Below, in pieces: positions 45,804 through 59,644 of a DNA stretch of 64,000 nucleotides (its first letter is position 1; each line of letters opens with the position of its first letter). The position numbers were made by a program, and so were the translations under genes. This DNA comes from Doris montereyensis (taxonomy: Eukaryota; Mollusca; Gastropoda; Nudibranchia; Dorididae), in contig JAXRKP010000433.1 of NCBI GenBank assembly GCA_037039925.1, positions 192,501 through 256,500 on the forward strand. The letters run 5' to 3'. A model generated the notes under the pieces. The model was not told the DNA's origin. It made no database searches and saw only the letters and a program-made list of their open reading frames with translations.

Positions 45804-46143
45804 GTACCAGTATCAAACATATGTTGTCCTTCATTCACTTAACAAGAAGACAAGGTGTCCTAAGAAATTATTTCTTGTTACAATATTGTAGACTGATTTC
45901 CTCATTTTCAATGTCCTTTCCCTTCTGTCTCTAATTCATTTGGGTCACAGTTGTTCATGAGCAGTATTCATTTAGTCACCCAAACACACCTTACACTATA
46001 TAAGAGCTGTGTATTCAAAACTTACAAAACATTGTAAGGTTAAACCATAAATGTAGGGAAAAAAGTGTCATCAGCGAGATAAATGTTTAAGAATTGTCAA
46101 ATTATTAAGTAAAGCTGAGATTGCAAGGAAATATGAAACTTAC

Positions 46144-46272
46144 CTTATCATTAACAAGTGCATTTGTACCTTCCAGCCAGTCTAATGATGGGTCTGAAGT
46201 ACTGTCAACTTTATCAGTATCTTGAGATACGCCAGAGAGTTCTTTCAATTCATTTACTACATCATCAAATAT
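46144..46272 (-). CDS. Orphan exon-like open block, possible upstream exon
   Basis: A 43-codon block, IFDDVVNELKELSGVSQ...SLDWLEGTNALVNDK, is bounded by a good acceptor (tattctgccag) and donor (AAG|gtaag), phase 0/0, and is closed in the other two frames. It looks coding and acidic-helical but matches nothing I recognise. It cannot be joined in frame to exon 1 of the HELZ2-like gene as the sequence stands; one base fewer in exon 1 would allow it. It may be an alternative 5' exon of that gene or belong to another minus-strand gene. Confidence 0.4.
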
Positions 46273-46705
46273 CTGGCAGAATAGGGACAAAAAGTTTAGT
46301 TTTTATGTTGAATATCATTTTCTTTTACTGCTTGATAATTTTTTTACTCATAAGCAGTCAAAAGACAAAACGAAAGGAAAAATTCAAAGAAGAGAAAGAC
46401 ACCATTAAGTGAACATTACCATGTGCCATGTACTAAAGGGGCGGATTTAATCTTAAACAACTAGAGGGACACTTTAATGAATGATAATAAAAAGGAATAG
46501 CAAATCAATGAATATGACATCACAAGCATTTTCTTTTCCTTTATGTATAGAGGAAATGAGCCTGTTTGGTCTTCAATAGCGTAAATCAATTGGTGTCTCT
46601 TTGGTTTAAAATATTCATACTCCTTATTACATGCTTGTGAACTGACATTTAAAATAATTAAAGTATTTAGTCAATCATGTCCCATAGTGTTTCGGATATA
46701 TGTTT

Positions 46706-46900
46706 TTATTGGTTTGTGATATATTTGACAGCATTAAGCATATGGGTTGAACTACATTGATACTTCTTATTAATCTTAACCTTTTCTTTCAAATGTTTCA
46801 TGTCCACGCGACCACTTTGTGACCAAATGTAATCGCCTCCAAATAACAAACAATAGAAGCAAAATGGGCGCTTTCTTTTTCTACACAAATAGTCAACCAT
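46706..46900 (-). pseudogene. TTF-type zinc-finger fragment of a hAT-like transposase
   Basis: An open stretch reads KRPFCFYCLLFGGDYIWSQ, then VDMKHLKEKVKINKKYQC and STHMLNAV. This is the TTF-type zinc finger (C-x2-C-LLFGG...W...GV-D-x-x-HL...HE.S..H) found at the N-terminus of hAT transposases and of ZMYM-type host proteins. No DDE domain or hAT dimerisation region follows, so it is an isolated remnant or a single exon of a domesticated gene. Confidence 0.6.
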
Positions 46901-47636
46901 TTGACAATATCATATGTAGACGGGTTTGAAAGCCAAAAAAGCGATGTCTTTCAGTTGATGAGGTCCTTAAAGTTTAATTTGTAGTTTATCCTCATGCTTC
47001 AAAAGTTTGAAGCTATTTTTAAAGAAAATCTTCCTCATTCACTATGAAATTAATAAACACAGTAATTACATTAACTATTATGAGCACATAAATCAATAAA
47101 TTATTATAAATTTATCAATGATAAGACTACAGAAACAAGTACCATCTTACTGTCGTGATCTGTTTGTAATTAGATCTAATGTACATACAAACAATTATCG
47201 ACTAGACAGCTGCGCTAGGCTTTACGCTAGCAGGTAAAAAAATAAATTATCAACCTTTTTTCAATTCGGAATTTTAGAATTTCAAAGTTTAAAATACAAC
47301 TTAAAAACTGACAATTTTAATTGATATTAGTACATAAAGAGATGTTAATTCATAAAATGTTAATACACATGACCAAAGCTTAAAGATTAGGTTTAAAATT
47401 GCAAAAATAAAATACATATGTTTTGCCAGTTTTCATTTACGTTTGCTAATGTGCCAAACGTCGGACACTAATGCAAGGTGTCCCGAACCATTCTCACCTG
47501 CTTAGTCTTTCTTTCAGTTTTAGGCCTTCACTTTGACCTACATTGGGCTCTCATTATAGTAATATACTCTCACTGCCAGCTTGGCATGTCCCGTCGTATC
47601 ACGAGATACCGCTTACATGCTTTGTCTTAACTACTA

Positions 47637-48789
47637 CAGTAGTGCCCGCGACTAAATGTCTGTTTCGCTTAAATGCCTGCCATCTCAGTGAAACCTAATT
47701 TTTCTATATAATTTGCCTCTCTAAATGTCTGTTTAAAACCAAGATTTTCGCCTAAATGCCCGGTCTCAACGACAACTGCAGGTATCTTTTTCTCAAGAGT
47801 ATCATAAAATACGTCCGTAATTGATTAAATATTCTGTTTTTCTTTATCGTACATGCAATCCGATTGCTGATCTAATAGGGCTTATGCCCGTCAACAATGT
47901 GCCATGCATTGCAACCACCCATCATTACCTATCTATTGTAGAACTTAATATACTAAACGTTGACCAATCTTCTCTTCATAACTCCCCCAATGTACAGTAC
48001 ATTCTTTATCCCATTAGATCACAACTCCGCCCATATCTCTTTCTTGATGGCGTAAGTGGCATGTCTGGCATCTTTAGATTGGACGCTCATTGCGATCGAG
48101 GAACAAGGTGTGAACAATTTTATTGTCGTATTGGCCGTATCCAATGTGACTTCGGGTCTTCGTGGCGAGAGACGGTCAACCCCTTGGCGCGCTCACTACC
48201 TCAGTATTAAAAAGCGTAATGGTTTCCAGGTTTCCTTTTTTTCGCAATAATTTTTTCGTACAGCTGATGAATTTTCCAAAAACAAACGGTCTGGCTATGA
48301 ATCTTTATCCTTGTCTGTCTGTTGTCTTAAATTTAACATGAGGATTATGAATCGAAGGAGTTGTAAGATTCGTGTTATTCACACATTGGTCCCATTGGGT
48401 TTTTTCTTTATCAGTTTTCTCATCCAAATTTGTATAATTACTTAAGTCATAGGTCTCGTGATTAAATAAGTTACGCGATTATAGTTTGGGTTATGCCAGT
48501 TACTGAGGAAGCAAACGTTGGATCAGGTCCTTTTTCTCCTAGCCTCCATAGTAACAACTTGAATTTTGCACAGCTACATACAGATCTACATCTTGAAAAA
48601 AAGAAGAATAAATCAGGAAATATTTTACAACAGAAGCTTCAAATCCTGAACGTAAATTGGCAAAGTCACTAGGAAACCCAACGTCACAGAAATAGGCCTA
48701 CCCTCAAATTGTTGCCTTCACCTACTTTCGCCTAAATGCCCGTTTTTGTCTGCTTCCCAAGCACCGGGCATTCAGGGCGGTCACTACTG
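47637..48789. mobile_element. Tigger/pogo-like MITE, copy 2 of the 1.15-kb family
   Basis: Same element as 19754-20944, same orientation. Ends are CAGTAGTGCCCGCGACTAAA and, reversed, CAGTAGTGACCGCCCTGAAT. Both ends are flanked by TA, the target-site duplication of the Tc1/mariner-pogo superfamily. Internal open stretches shared with copy 1 do not resemble a DDE transposase. Confidence 0.78.
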
Positions 48790-50034
48790 TACTATAGATC
48801 TATCTACGTGAAGGTTTTCAGGGCCTTTCATAAATTTGTATAATTTTCATTCTAGAGTTATATGAAGATGTCATTAATTTGTTGATATGTCAGGGAGGAC
48901 ACTGTCCTGTAGATCTATGTCTGAATGGTAAATCCGTCCCTGCTAAAACACTGATGTCCAATAATATAACCTACTCCTTTTCTTTTTAAATGTATTCCTT
49001 CAGTATCTAGGTTCTGACTATCATTGTGCTTGTGACAACTATCATTCCTTGAAAAACACAGTTCTTATATAATATATATTTTTCTAACAATAATAAAATA
49101 TATCAAGATCTAAATTCAGACAACATGTTCAAGTTTACACTTGTTATTAGAGGAAACATGACTGTGGTGGGGTTGGGGTGCGTCCTTTCTAGTAAGAACA
49201 ATATCGAAACATGATAAAATACTAGTTTCTAGATCTAGGTATAAATTCTCTTATTATCTTTTTTCCCACATACGGTATCTTTGAAAATATGTTTTACTTT
49301 ACAGTGTCAAAAATTTTGATCGTGAAAGTACCATTACCGCATCCAAGTACAGACAATACAGCACATATGCGTGATGCCAAGGAAAACCAGCAGCTCTAAT
49401 GGGATTTTTTTTCCAAGAATAAGAGGAAATAGATTTCGGAGGAAGTCGATAGACTCATAAAAATGCAGTCGAACTAGATCTAGACACTAGACGACTCGTA
49501 GATCTATACAAGTCAAAATATGGCTCTGATAAAGTGAACAAAAAGAAACAAAAACACGACGTATATTTGCGAAAACTATGATTTAGATTACATCCATCTT
49601 TCCTAAACCATAAGGGGACGTTCTTTCCAGGTCAATGACGAGAGATCATGACCAGTGGTATCGAAACTAGATTAAGGTTTGCCACAGATCTATAAATAGA
49701 AATCGGCGAAAGCCAAAGGGGTCAAAGTTAAATGCTGAGAGCAACAGCGTTGATTGGGCATCTCAATGTTTCCGATTAAACTTTTTAACTAGTCAACAAC
49801 AAACAGTCGGAAGAGCCAACTGCTTCGCTGCTCGCAGTTTGCGCCAGGAAATTGTCACATCACAACCACCAAGATATAGAGGTAGACAGAGGTAGACAGA
49901 ATAATAATATCATAGTAGGGTCAAGTTGTTGGGAGCGACACGCATCGCTAGCGAAAATATTGCCCTCGAGCATTGTTGAGTTTTCGTGACTTATTGACAG
50001 AACAGCTGGCTTGATTCGTTTGTTCCATCGCAAT
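48790..50034. other. Upstream sequence, nothing recognised
   Basis: No exon, SINE or TIR element that I can support. Several AGATCTA phrases occur. Confidence 0.5.
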
Positions 50035-50039
50035 TTAAT

Positions 50040-50135
50040 CTACATGTAAAAAGGAAACGGCAAGATGACAGGCATGCGAAAGAGAGCAAGGAAACGAGAA
50101 AGATCTACCACTACTACCAGCCCACCCCTGACGAT
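50040..50135 (-). repeat. Family D repeat, partial
   Basis: AAAGGAAACGGCAAGATGAC and GAAAGATCTACCACTACTAC remain; the left half is missing. Confidence 0.5.
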
Positions 50136-50292
50136 GTGAACAGTTAAGGTAGTCTACGGCGCCGACAAGAAGAATTTGGGAGGGGTAAACATGTAGGGAG
50201 CAAATAAGTTGATTTATCATTTGTGAGGGAATCATGGCAGCAAGTGTTTTTCTCTCTTTTGTGTCTTTTTGAGTCTCATTACTTACTGAGAA

Positions 50293-50301
50293 AGAGACAG
50301 A

Positions 50302-50397
<96 letters not shown>
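50293..50397. repeat. (AC)n-(TA)n compound microsatellite
   Basis: CA repeats to 50332, then TA repeats with one CA interruption to 50397. Confidence 0.95.
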
Positions 50398-50400
<3 letters not shown>

Positions 50401-50424
50401 AGAGAGTTATTGATTGGTATTATC

Positions 50425-50535
50425 CTGTCCACCATATGCGGTGATTTCAGGATGAATTAAGAGGAAATATGAAGAAAGAAGAAGTGGGCCAACCGCCCAC
50501 GAGAGAGGGGAGATGTAGACAAACAGAGAGAGAGA

Positions 50536-50592
<57 letters not shown>
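50425..50592 (-). repeat. Family D repeat ending in a (GA)n array
   Basis: ATCCTGTCCACCATATGCGG, then AGTGGGCCAACCGCCCACGA, then GAGATGTAGACAAACAGAGA running into (GA)n to 50592. The junction is the same as at 51005-51286. Confidence 0.65.
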
Positions 50593-50593
<1 letters not shown>

Positions 50594-51002
50594 CCAAAAT
50601 ATGTACTGACAATACTGACATTGGGTGAGCAAAATCACTAACCCCTAATACTAGACAAGAATGTCACGAAGAAGACGCATGGACTATAAGTATAACAAAG
50701 AAGAAAATAACGAGAACAACGATGACACGGAGAATCGATTAGAAACAGGCATCATTTATTGTAAAAGATATCGGAATAGTTATTGCGATACAGAGCACAC
50801 GGATGACTAAATGCATTTACTTATCCAGCCAGCCCACTTTCAATGACAGCTGTATCATCATATGTGACGAAAGGCTGACATCAGCGCCAGTACTGAGAAT
50901 GTTCATTTGTGGTTCAGATGAACGGCACACACAGCCGATGAAAGAAGATAGAATTTAGATACCCTTACAAATGAAATGATACGATATAAGTGCAAAACAG
51001 AA

Positions 51003-51291
<289 letters not shown>

Positions 51292-51383
51292 TAGAATGAC
51301 TAAATGTCTGAAAGTCCAATCATGACGATACAGGTCAAGGTGCCCCTTACTTCAAGTTTTCGTGTGGTAACTGTAAACACATG

Positions 51384-51556
51384 TACTTTTCTAGGTCAAA
51401 CGATAACGTCAATGCATTAATATTTTATTTCACACTTCTGGAGATAACTTATCCAATCGTATGTTTGTAGTACTTTTCTAGGTCAAACGATAACGTCAAT
51501 GCATTAATATTTTATTTCACACTTCTGGAGATAACTTATCCAATCGTATGTTTGCG
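51384..51556. repeat. 87-bp tandem duplication
   Basis: TACTTTTCTAGGTCAAACGA through ...CCAATCGTATGTTTG occurs twice in a row, virtually identical. Confidence 0.92.
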
Positions 51557-51630
51557 TGATACAATGTCACACACACATACTGAAATAATCACGGTAACAT
51601 AAATTGTTACAACAAGAAAACAAATATGTG

Positions 51631-51750
<120 letters not shown>

Positions 51751-52329
51751 ATATTGTACATGAGACATATAAATGTCAAATCACCTATCTCGCCTCTGAC
51801 TCGTTATGGTACTATGGTCGATTTTATTTTTAATCACAAGATCACCCAATGTCAGTATTGACAGTACACATCTCGAAAAATGTTGAGAAAATTGCGAGAA
51901 CCCCCAATTTACAAATGGTCTAACCCAGTTGTTGTTTTTTTTGTTTTTAGGGAGAGGGAGGTCACCCTTCTATAAGACGACAGGCACAATGGCCCTATGG
52001 CACGTCACTTGTTATCACATCAAGTTTAATGATTTATCTCTGACATACTTTTATGCAATTCTATTCCTTTTTTCTAACAAAAAATAAAAACCTTCTTGCA
52101 TTAAAACTAGTGACATAATACTATGAAGCCTTACACAAACAAATGCAAGCCAAAAAACAACAACAACAGATATAATAACTATAAGTTATAGTCTCTGTTC
52201 CATTTATCATTTTATTTTTACTAAGTTGTGAGCCCGATACATCTGAGGCAGCCGCCATCTTTATTGTTTATGGGCTAGCCCACTTGTGGGCTTGTGAAAG
52301 TTTTGACTACTTATTAGCTCCCATAACGA

Positions 52330-53554
<1,225 letters not shown>

Positions 53555-53662
53555 CCGGTGTAACAGGAGAAATTTACTCCACAAGAGAGTACAAACCGTG
53601 CTCAACACAACTGTCGAACGCAGTTCTTAGATAGTGATAGGGGAAAATTATAGAGGTCTACC

Positions 53663-53705
53663 GCACTACCCTGAGCGCCCGTAATACGGGCGCTCAGGCA
53701 CTACC
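53663..53705. repeat. 27-bp near-perfect palindrome flanked by 8-bp direct repeats
   Basis: Positions 53671-53697 are a 13-bp inverted repeat (CTGAGCGCCCGTA) around one central base. It is flanked by GCACTACC at 53663-53670 and 53698-53705. The inverted copy at 58085-58515 has a single GCACTACC and no palindrome, so this copy gained both the palindrome and the duplication. Confidence 0.85.
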
Positions 53706-54731
53706 CAAACACGACTCGACAGCACAAGTTGGCACCACCGGATGTGAAGGGATGGGCTGGCGGAGAGGCGCTGGCTAGCCCAGGTATGGCCACGTTTGTA
53801 TGGCCATAACTCGGTTGGACATTGTCGTAGAGAAAATCTGATTACATATTTGGATTCAGCGACCTCAAATTAATAAAGTTTAAACGTGCAGAATAGCATA
53901 TTATGACGAATAACGAAGTTTCAAATTTTTTATTTTTTTTTAATAAGATTAATAGAGTGTGTGCATGTCAGTATGTTGTTCACTATTGTCTGTGTGCTTG
54001 TTTTGCCAAGCGCGCCAAACTCCCACATTCTTCGCCATCGCAGAAAGAAAATCGTCAATCACGTCACTGTCGACGGAATAATAATTTGATCATCCCTACC
54101 CTGTCCGCCTTTTCCCGCTTTGCAATTTGACCTACTTCAAGTGTTTAAAACGAAAGAAGGTGGGGGGGGGGGGGACTCCCACGTACACATAAACACACAA
54201 AACATATGCATGCATATATATACGCAGAAGGAGATTGAAGGACACGAATTATAGGACCAAGTAAAGATTACTCTATTCTTCTTCTTGAGTTTCTACAACA
54301 TTTGGCCTAAATGATTGCAATCATAAACTAAAACTCACGCAATCCAATCTGAGCTTACCACACAAACTGTTAATGACGATAATGATCATATTTATATTAT
54401 TTATAACCATGATGATGACGAGGAGGAGGATAACGAAAATAGCAATAATGCTATTGATAGTATATAATGATAATCTGGGGTATGGATAGATTCTGTAATT
54501 CCCATTATTGTAGATGTTCGACCAGTTTACCTAAATTTCAACAGGTTTTGTATTATTTTATCATTTGAAACATGATACATGTGTGAAATGATAAAGTAAT
54601 GAATGAATAGATAAATAAGTAAATAGCGTATATATGAATACGTGAATAAAAAAAATTTTTAAAGTAATTTAGTAAATCAATGAATAAATAAATAAATACA
54701 AGCACTTTCATCTCGTGTGGTTTATCAAGTA

Positions 54732-54939
54732 AAATCAACCTCTTATATCGACATCACTGGTACCACCAAATACTGTCGATATAAGATGTTGTCGATGCAT
54801 CAGATCAACCAATCAAAATAAAGGGACACCACAAAAAAACAAAACATAATAGTAATACAACGTCAATCGAAGGTAATGTGTGGCCATCATCAAAAACGCA
54901 GACCTGCCTAGTTTTAGGGAATTTCCGTAACTGCTTCCG

Positions 54940-55038
<99 letters not shown>

Positions 55039-55139
55039 TGTAACAAATTTACGTCGACATATCAGACGTTTTAATATACAAATAATATATGGGGGAAAAG
55101 GGGACTATGATATGACGTCGATATATGTGGGTTTGGCTG
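54732..55139. mobile_element. Small Tigger-like MITE with an internal (CT)n array
   Basis: Left end AAATCAACCTCTTATATCGA and right end (reversed) CAGCCAAACCCACATATATC share a CAAC/CAAA...ATATCGAC core and are flanked by TA. TCGACAT/TCGACGT phrases recur near both ends. The centre has expanded into (CT)n at 54944-55035. The left TIR has diverged, so the boundary there is less sure. Confidence 0.5.
54944..55035. repeat. (CT)n microsatellite
   Basis: About 92 bp of CT inside a small Tigger-like MITE. Confidence 0.96.
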
Positions 55140-55302
55140 TAAAACAACAACATTTACTTTGGCTGTCAACTAAGTTCAAAATTGTATCGATGACAATTTA
55201 GTTCTTGTTTTACACTTTTCAACACGTGTATCAGCATCTTTCAATGAAAGTGGAAGAATTGATTTTCTATAGGTACATGTTTTAGACCAGGTGTACCAAG
55301 GA

Positions 55303-57786
55303 TCTTTCTTTCTTTCTTTATCACTTCTCATTCTGCCTTTCGGTGTATGGGTTCAGATGCCCGTGATGATCTTCCTCCAGGATACCCTGTCCTGGCATTT
55401 TCTGTTTCCTTCCAAAAAAAGTTGAATTTCTAGGCTTCAATGCCTCTTTTATGTCTTCTTCCCACTTTCTCCGAGGTCTGCCTTTTGGTCTTTTACCTTG
55501 GGCTTTAGCACTATACTGATTTAGCTATTCTATTGTCATTCATTCTGTTTACATGCCCAAACCATCTCAATTGATTTGTTTCTATCTTAGTTTTTATGCT
55601 ATCTGCTTTGGTTTGATCTCTTATTGTTGTGTTTCTTATTTTGTCTCTTTCAGTTTTCCTTATTCTTCTTCTTAGATATTTCATTTCAGCTGCCTGCACT
55701 CTACTGTATTCCCTACTGTCTAAGGTCCAGGTTTCACAGCTATAGAGGAGAGTAGGACAATAAACTGTGTTGTATACTGCCATTTTGGTTTTTGTAGACA
55801 ATTCTTCAAATTCTTGTTTACCTACAAAATACCTTTCCTAGATGGTTATGTATTGCAATTGGCTTTTGGTTTTCTCTGGCTGATTTCTTGTCTTAATTTT
55901 CCCTCTGAGTTAATCATTAGTCCTAGATAATTGTAGCTGTGAACTTGTTCTAAATTCTCCCTGTCCAATTTAAGATTTTGTGTTTTAGCTTCGCTAGTTA
56001 CTAGCATTGTTTTGGTTTTCTTTGCATTTACTCTCATTCCTCTTTTATTTAGTTCATTGTTCATAATACAATGTTGAAATTGACTGAAGGTCACTTTCTG
56101 ATTTTCCAAACAGAACTAAATCATCGGCAAATGAAAGCATTGATACATTTACTGCTTTGAGCTTCCACATACATTCATTTTGAGGATGCCTTTGCGACTG
56201 AATCCATAAATGTGATAAACAAAGAGGACTTAGGACACAACCCTGTTTTACTCCTATATCTACATCATATTCTGCAGATATGTTTCCAGCTACTCTCACT
56301 GCACATGTTGGTTTATTGTAAAAAAATCTAATGGCTTCTTGAAATTTTGCTCTACATTGTGCTCTATCAAGGAATGCCATAGTTTGTCCCTCCTCACAGT
56401 GTCAAATGCTTTTTTTAAGTCAATAAAAGACAGGTGCAAGTCAATGTTTCTCTCAAGGAATTTTTTCTATTATTTGACTAATTGTAAGTATGTGGTCTTG
56501 TACACTTCCTCCTGGTCTAAATCCACTCTTGATGTTCTTCAATCTGATCCTCTACTCTTTTCCTTGGTCTCATTTCCAGTATACTGGCATACATTTTTCC
56601 TGGAACGCTAAGGTAGTGATATCCACTCATAGTTTGAGCATTCCATAGTTGATCCTTTCTTCTGTATTGGTATTACCGTTTCCTTTTTCCAGTTGTCTGG
56701 CACCTGCTTGGACTTTTATCATGCTTGTTGGCATATTGCATGTGAGTAGTTTGTCTGCCTCTCTCCCTTGGTTTTTAATCATTTCTGGATAAACTTAATC
56801 TGCTCCTGGGGCGTTTCCAAATTTCACTTTTCTTATGGCTGTTTGGATTTCTTCCATTGATATCTACATCTTCAACTGTCTTATCTGGATTACTTGTTAC
56901 TCTTACTAATTGATCTTTATTCCTTGTTTCATATGTTCTGGAAGGAGGTAATTATTGAAAATAGTTTCTCCATGTTTCTATGATTTCGCTGTCTCCTTTC
57001 ATTATTTCTCCTTTGGCATTCTTAATTTGTCGTATTGGGCATGCTTTATATATTTGCCACTTTTCTTCTATTGTGCTATCATTCAGAGCCATCTGCCTTT
57101 CACTGATAAATCTTTTTATCCTACATTGGTATATCTGTTTTACGATTGGTTTATTTAGCTCTTCTATTTTGAGTTAAGTAGCCGTGGGCTTTCCAACTTT
57201 TAGTAGGCTTTCATGTTTTTTATGCATTATGAGGCCTTTCTCCTGCTCGAACTCTATATTTGACATCTACTCCTGATAAGATTAAAATATGATTTTTTTC
57301 TTTGTTTCTGTAATGGCCAAAATGTCTACTTTGAATGTTTCCATTTCTTCAACTAACTCTTTTCCATTTATTGCCCTAACATTCCATGTTCTAAAAATCA
57401 CAGTCCCTGTTCGTTTTATGTTCGTCATTGAAAGAGTCAAGCCAGGTATATTACATTCATTTCTCTGAATCAGTTTGTTTTGGATAAGCAGGGGATTAGC
57501 CCACAAATAACCTAGGTAGATGGTGGGGTTGTCACATTGAGGCCCCCATACCAGGCCTTGTTCTTTTCTATCAGGGTTAAGTCCCCTAGCTTTTGGTCAT
57601 TCAAGACCAACATGCAAGGAAGCAGGTTGTTATTTTCTGTCAAGGTTACCTCCCTTAGCCTTTGGTTAGTCAAGACCGGTCTGCAAGGCAGCAGCTTGTT
57701 TTCTGTCAGGGTTAACTCCCTTAGCTTTTGGTTAGCCAAGACCCGCCTGAAAGGCAGCAGGAGTCTCGTCGAGGGCGGGATCATCT
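55303..57786 (-). mobile_element. RTE-like LINE, copy 4 (most complete, with 5' region)
   Basis: On the minus strand it carries, from the right: a 5' region with about three 65-bp tandem units (57555-57765), the start of an APE-type endonuclease (TWNVRAINGKELVEEME, KVDILAITETKKK), a large deletion inside the endonuclease, then RT blocks ([32 protein letters not shown]) and the C-terminal [17 protein letters not shown]. Several frame breaks show it is dead. The 3' tail is a run of CTTT on the plus strand at 55306. It is nested in the TIR element 53555-59183. Confidence 0.85.
57555..57765 (-). repeat. Tandem units in the LINE 5' region
   Basis: About three 65-bp units, each with TTTTGGTCATTCAAGACC or a close variant, GCAAGGCAGCAG and TTTTCTGTCAGGGTTAA. 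They lie upstream of the endonuclease start of LINE copy 4. The same units occur at 62440-62640. Tandem 5' monomers are known promoters in some LINEs; here the role is inferred. Confidence 0.75.
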
Positions 57787-59290
57787 GCTGCCTGAGTACC
57801 AAGGATGCAATACAAGAAAACCAGAGATAACCTGTTTAAGGGATAAAATCGTTCCTACGCCAGTGTACTCGGGAAAAGTTTGCTGGACAAATTTCGCGGA
57901 GAGGAGTAAAGTTAGGTTACCTGCAGGGGTAAAGATGGCGTTCAGCCGTGATGACTCCTGAGTAAAAAATATCGTACGCCTAAATTACTCCGGAAAGTAA
58001 AATCAGTTTCTACCCAGTTGACATCTACGTCCATTTTTATCGGGTACAGTATAGGAAGTGAATGTGATACAGATGCTTGACGATACGACACACAATGAAC
58101 TTAGGTCTACATGTTGACAGAGGGATGCATTGGCGCGCTTGAGCAAAACAAGCACACAGACAATAGTGAACAACATACTGACATGCCCACACTATTTAAA
58201 AAATTAAAAAATTGAAACTTCGTTATTCGTCATAATATTAATATGCTATTCTGCACGCGTAGACTTTATTAATTTGAGGTCGCTGAATCCAAATATGTAA
58301 TCAGATTTTCTCTACGACAATGTCCAGCCGAGTTATGGCCATACAAACGTGGCCATACCTGATTTAACCAGCGCCTCTCCGCCAGCCCATCCCTTCACAT
58401 CCGGTGGTGCCAACTTGTGCTGTCGAGTCGTGTTTGGGTAGTGCGGTAGACCTCTATAATTTTCCCTATCCCAGAACTGCGTTCGACAGTTGTGTTGAGC
58501 ACGAGGCTTGGCACAGACTTTCCGGACAGAACAGTTTGGTTTTTGTAGTGCAGAAGGCTCTTCTTATTTTGATTATCCACAGATGGCCCAAAGACAGAAC
58601 AAAACTGTTTAGTTGATAGTGCGGTACACCGCACTGACAACTAAACAGTTTAGTCGATGTCGAGTCGTTGTCGTGTCGAGCACATTACCCTACCGCACTA
58701 GGATTAAACTGTCGAACGACTTTCATTACCTACTTGTCCTTTTTGTCTTTATTTGAATAGTCCCGTAGGGATTTATTATATAACAATGGCTTTTTTTCGA
58801 TAGGTGAAATCAAAGTTTCCACCCAGTTGACATCTACGTCCATTTTTGTCGGTGCACAGTATAGGAAGTTAATGTGATACAGATACTTGACGATACGACA
58901 ACACAATGAACTTAGATCTCCATGTTGACAGGGGATGCATTGGCGCGCTTGGCAAAACAAGCACACAGACAATAGTGAACAACATACTGACATGCACACA
59001 CTCTATTAATCTTATTATTTTTAAATTAAAATTTGAAACTTCGTTATTCGTCATAATATGTTATTCTGCACGCGTAGACTTTATTAATGTGAGGTTATAG
59101 TAGGGGGAGTTAATCTTTCGTGCGACAAAATTCTACTCCGGCGTTAATTTGGCGTGGGGAGTCATTTTCTGGTGTTACACCGGTATCAATAATTTGCAGT
59201 GGTAAAAAGCAATCACAACAATGATTTAAATTTAAGAAAGGTGTTGCTTAACTTTATGATGTGCATGTGATCTATGTAGGTGCGCACGCG

Positions 59291-59293
<3 letters not shown>

Positions 59294-59382
<89 letters not shown>
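59294..59382. repeat. (GT)n-(GA)n-(CAGA)n compound microsatellite
   Basis: Three successive simple repeats with sharp boundaries. Confidence 0.95.
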
Positions 59383-59644
59383 AACAAGCAGGTGGTGACA
59401 GAAAAAGAGACAGACATGCAGAGAGACAGAGACCGACAGACAGGCAGAGGCACACAGAGAGGGGACATACTGACAGGGACAGATAGATAGACAGCCAAAA
59501 AGTCAGTGGAATCTTGCCGGTTCACCATAATGTGGTGATCTCATGTCAACGGCAGCCACGCAAAGTGGTAAGAAATCTGATTCTTTTCTATAATCCTGTA
59601 CTGTAGGGTTAGTAGTTCCGCAATCAGACGTTTATTTGTTTAAT

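Larger units (their letters stand above)
53555..59183. mobile_element. 5.6-kb composite TIR element carrying a LINE
   Basis: Left end CCGGTGTAACAGGAGAAATT and right end (reversed) CCGGTGTAACACCAGAAAAT are inverted repeats flanked by TA on both sides. The left 600 bases recur inverted at 58085-58515, and part of the right end is duplicated (58008-58270 and 58815-59100). The LINE copy at 55303-57786 and a Tigger-like MITE are nested inside. No transposase is visible. It splits a duplicated segment (see 52330-53554), which fixes the insertion site. Superfamily not assigned; a TA duplication suggests Tc1/mariner-like. Confidence 0.6.

Noticed and set aside
47821..48210. A protein of up to 129 residues within the Tigger-like MITE, partly shared with 19952-20176
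   Set aside because: The shared frame breaks at different points in the two copies and shows no helix-turn-helix or DDE motif.
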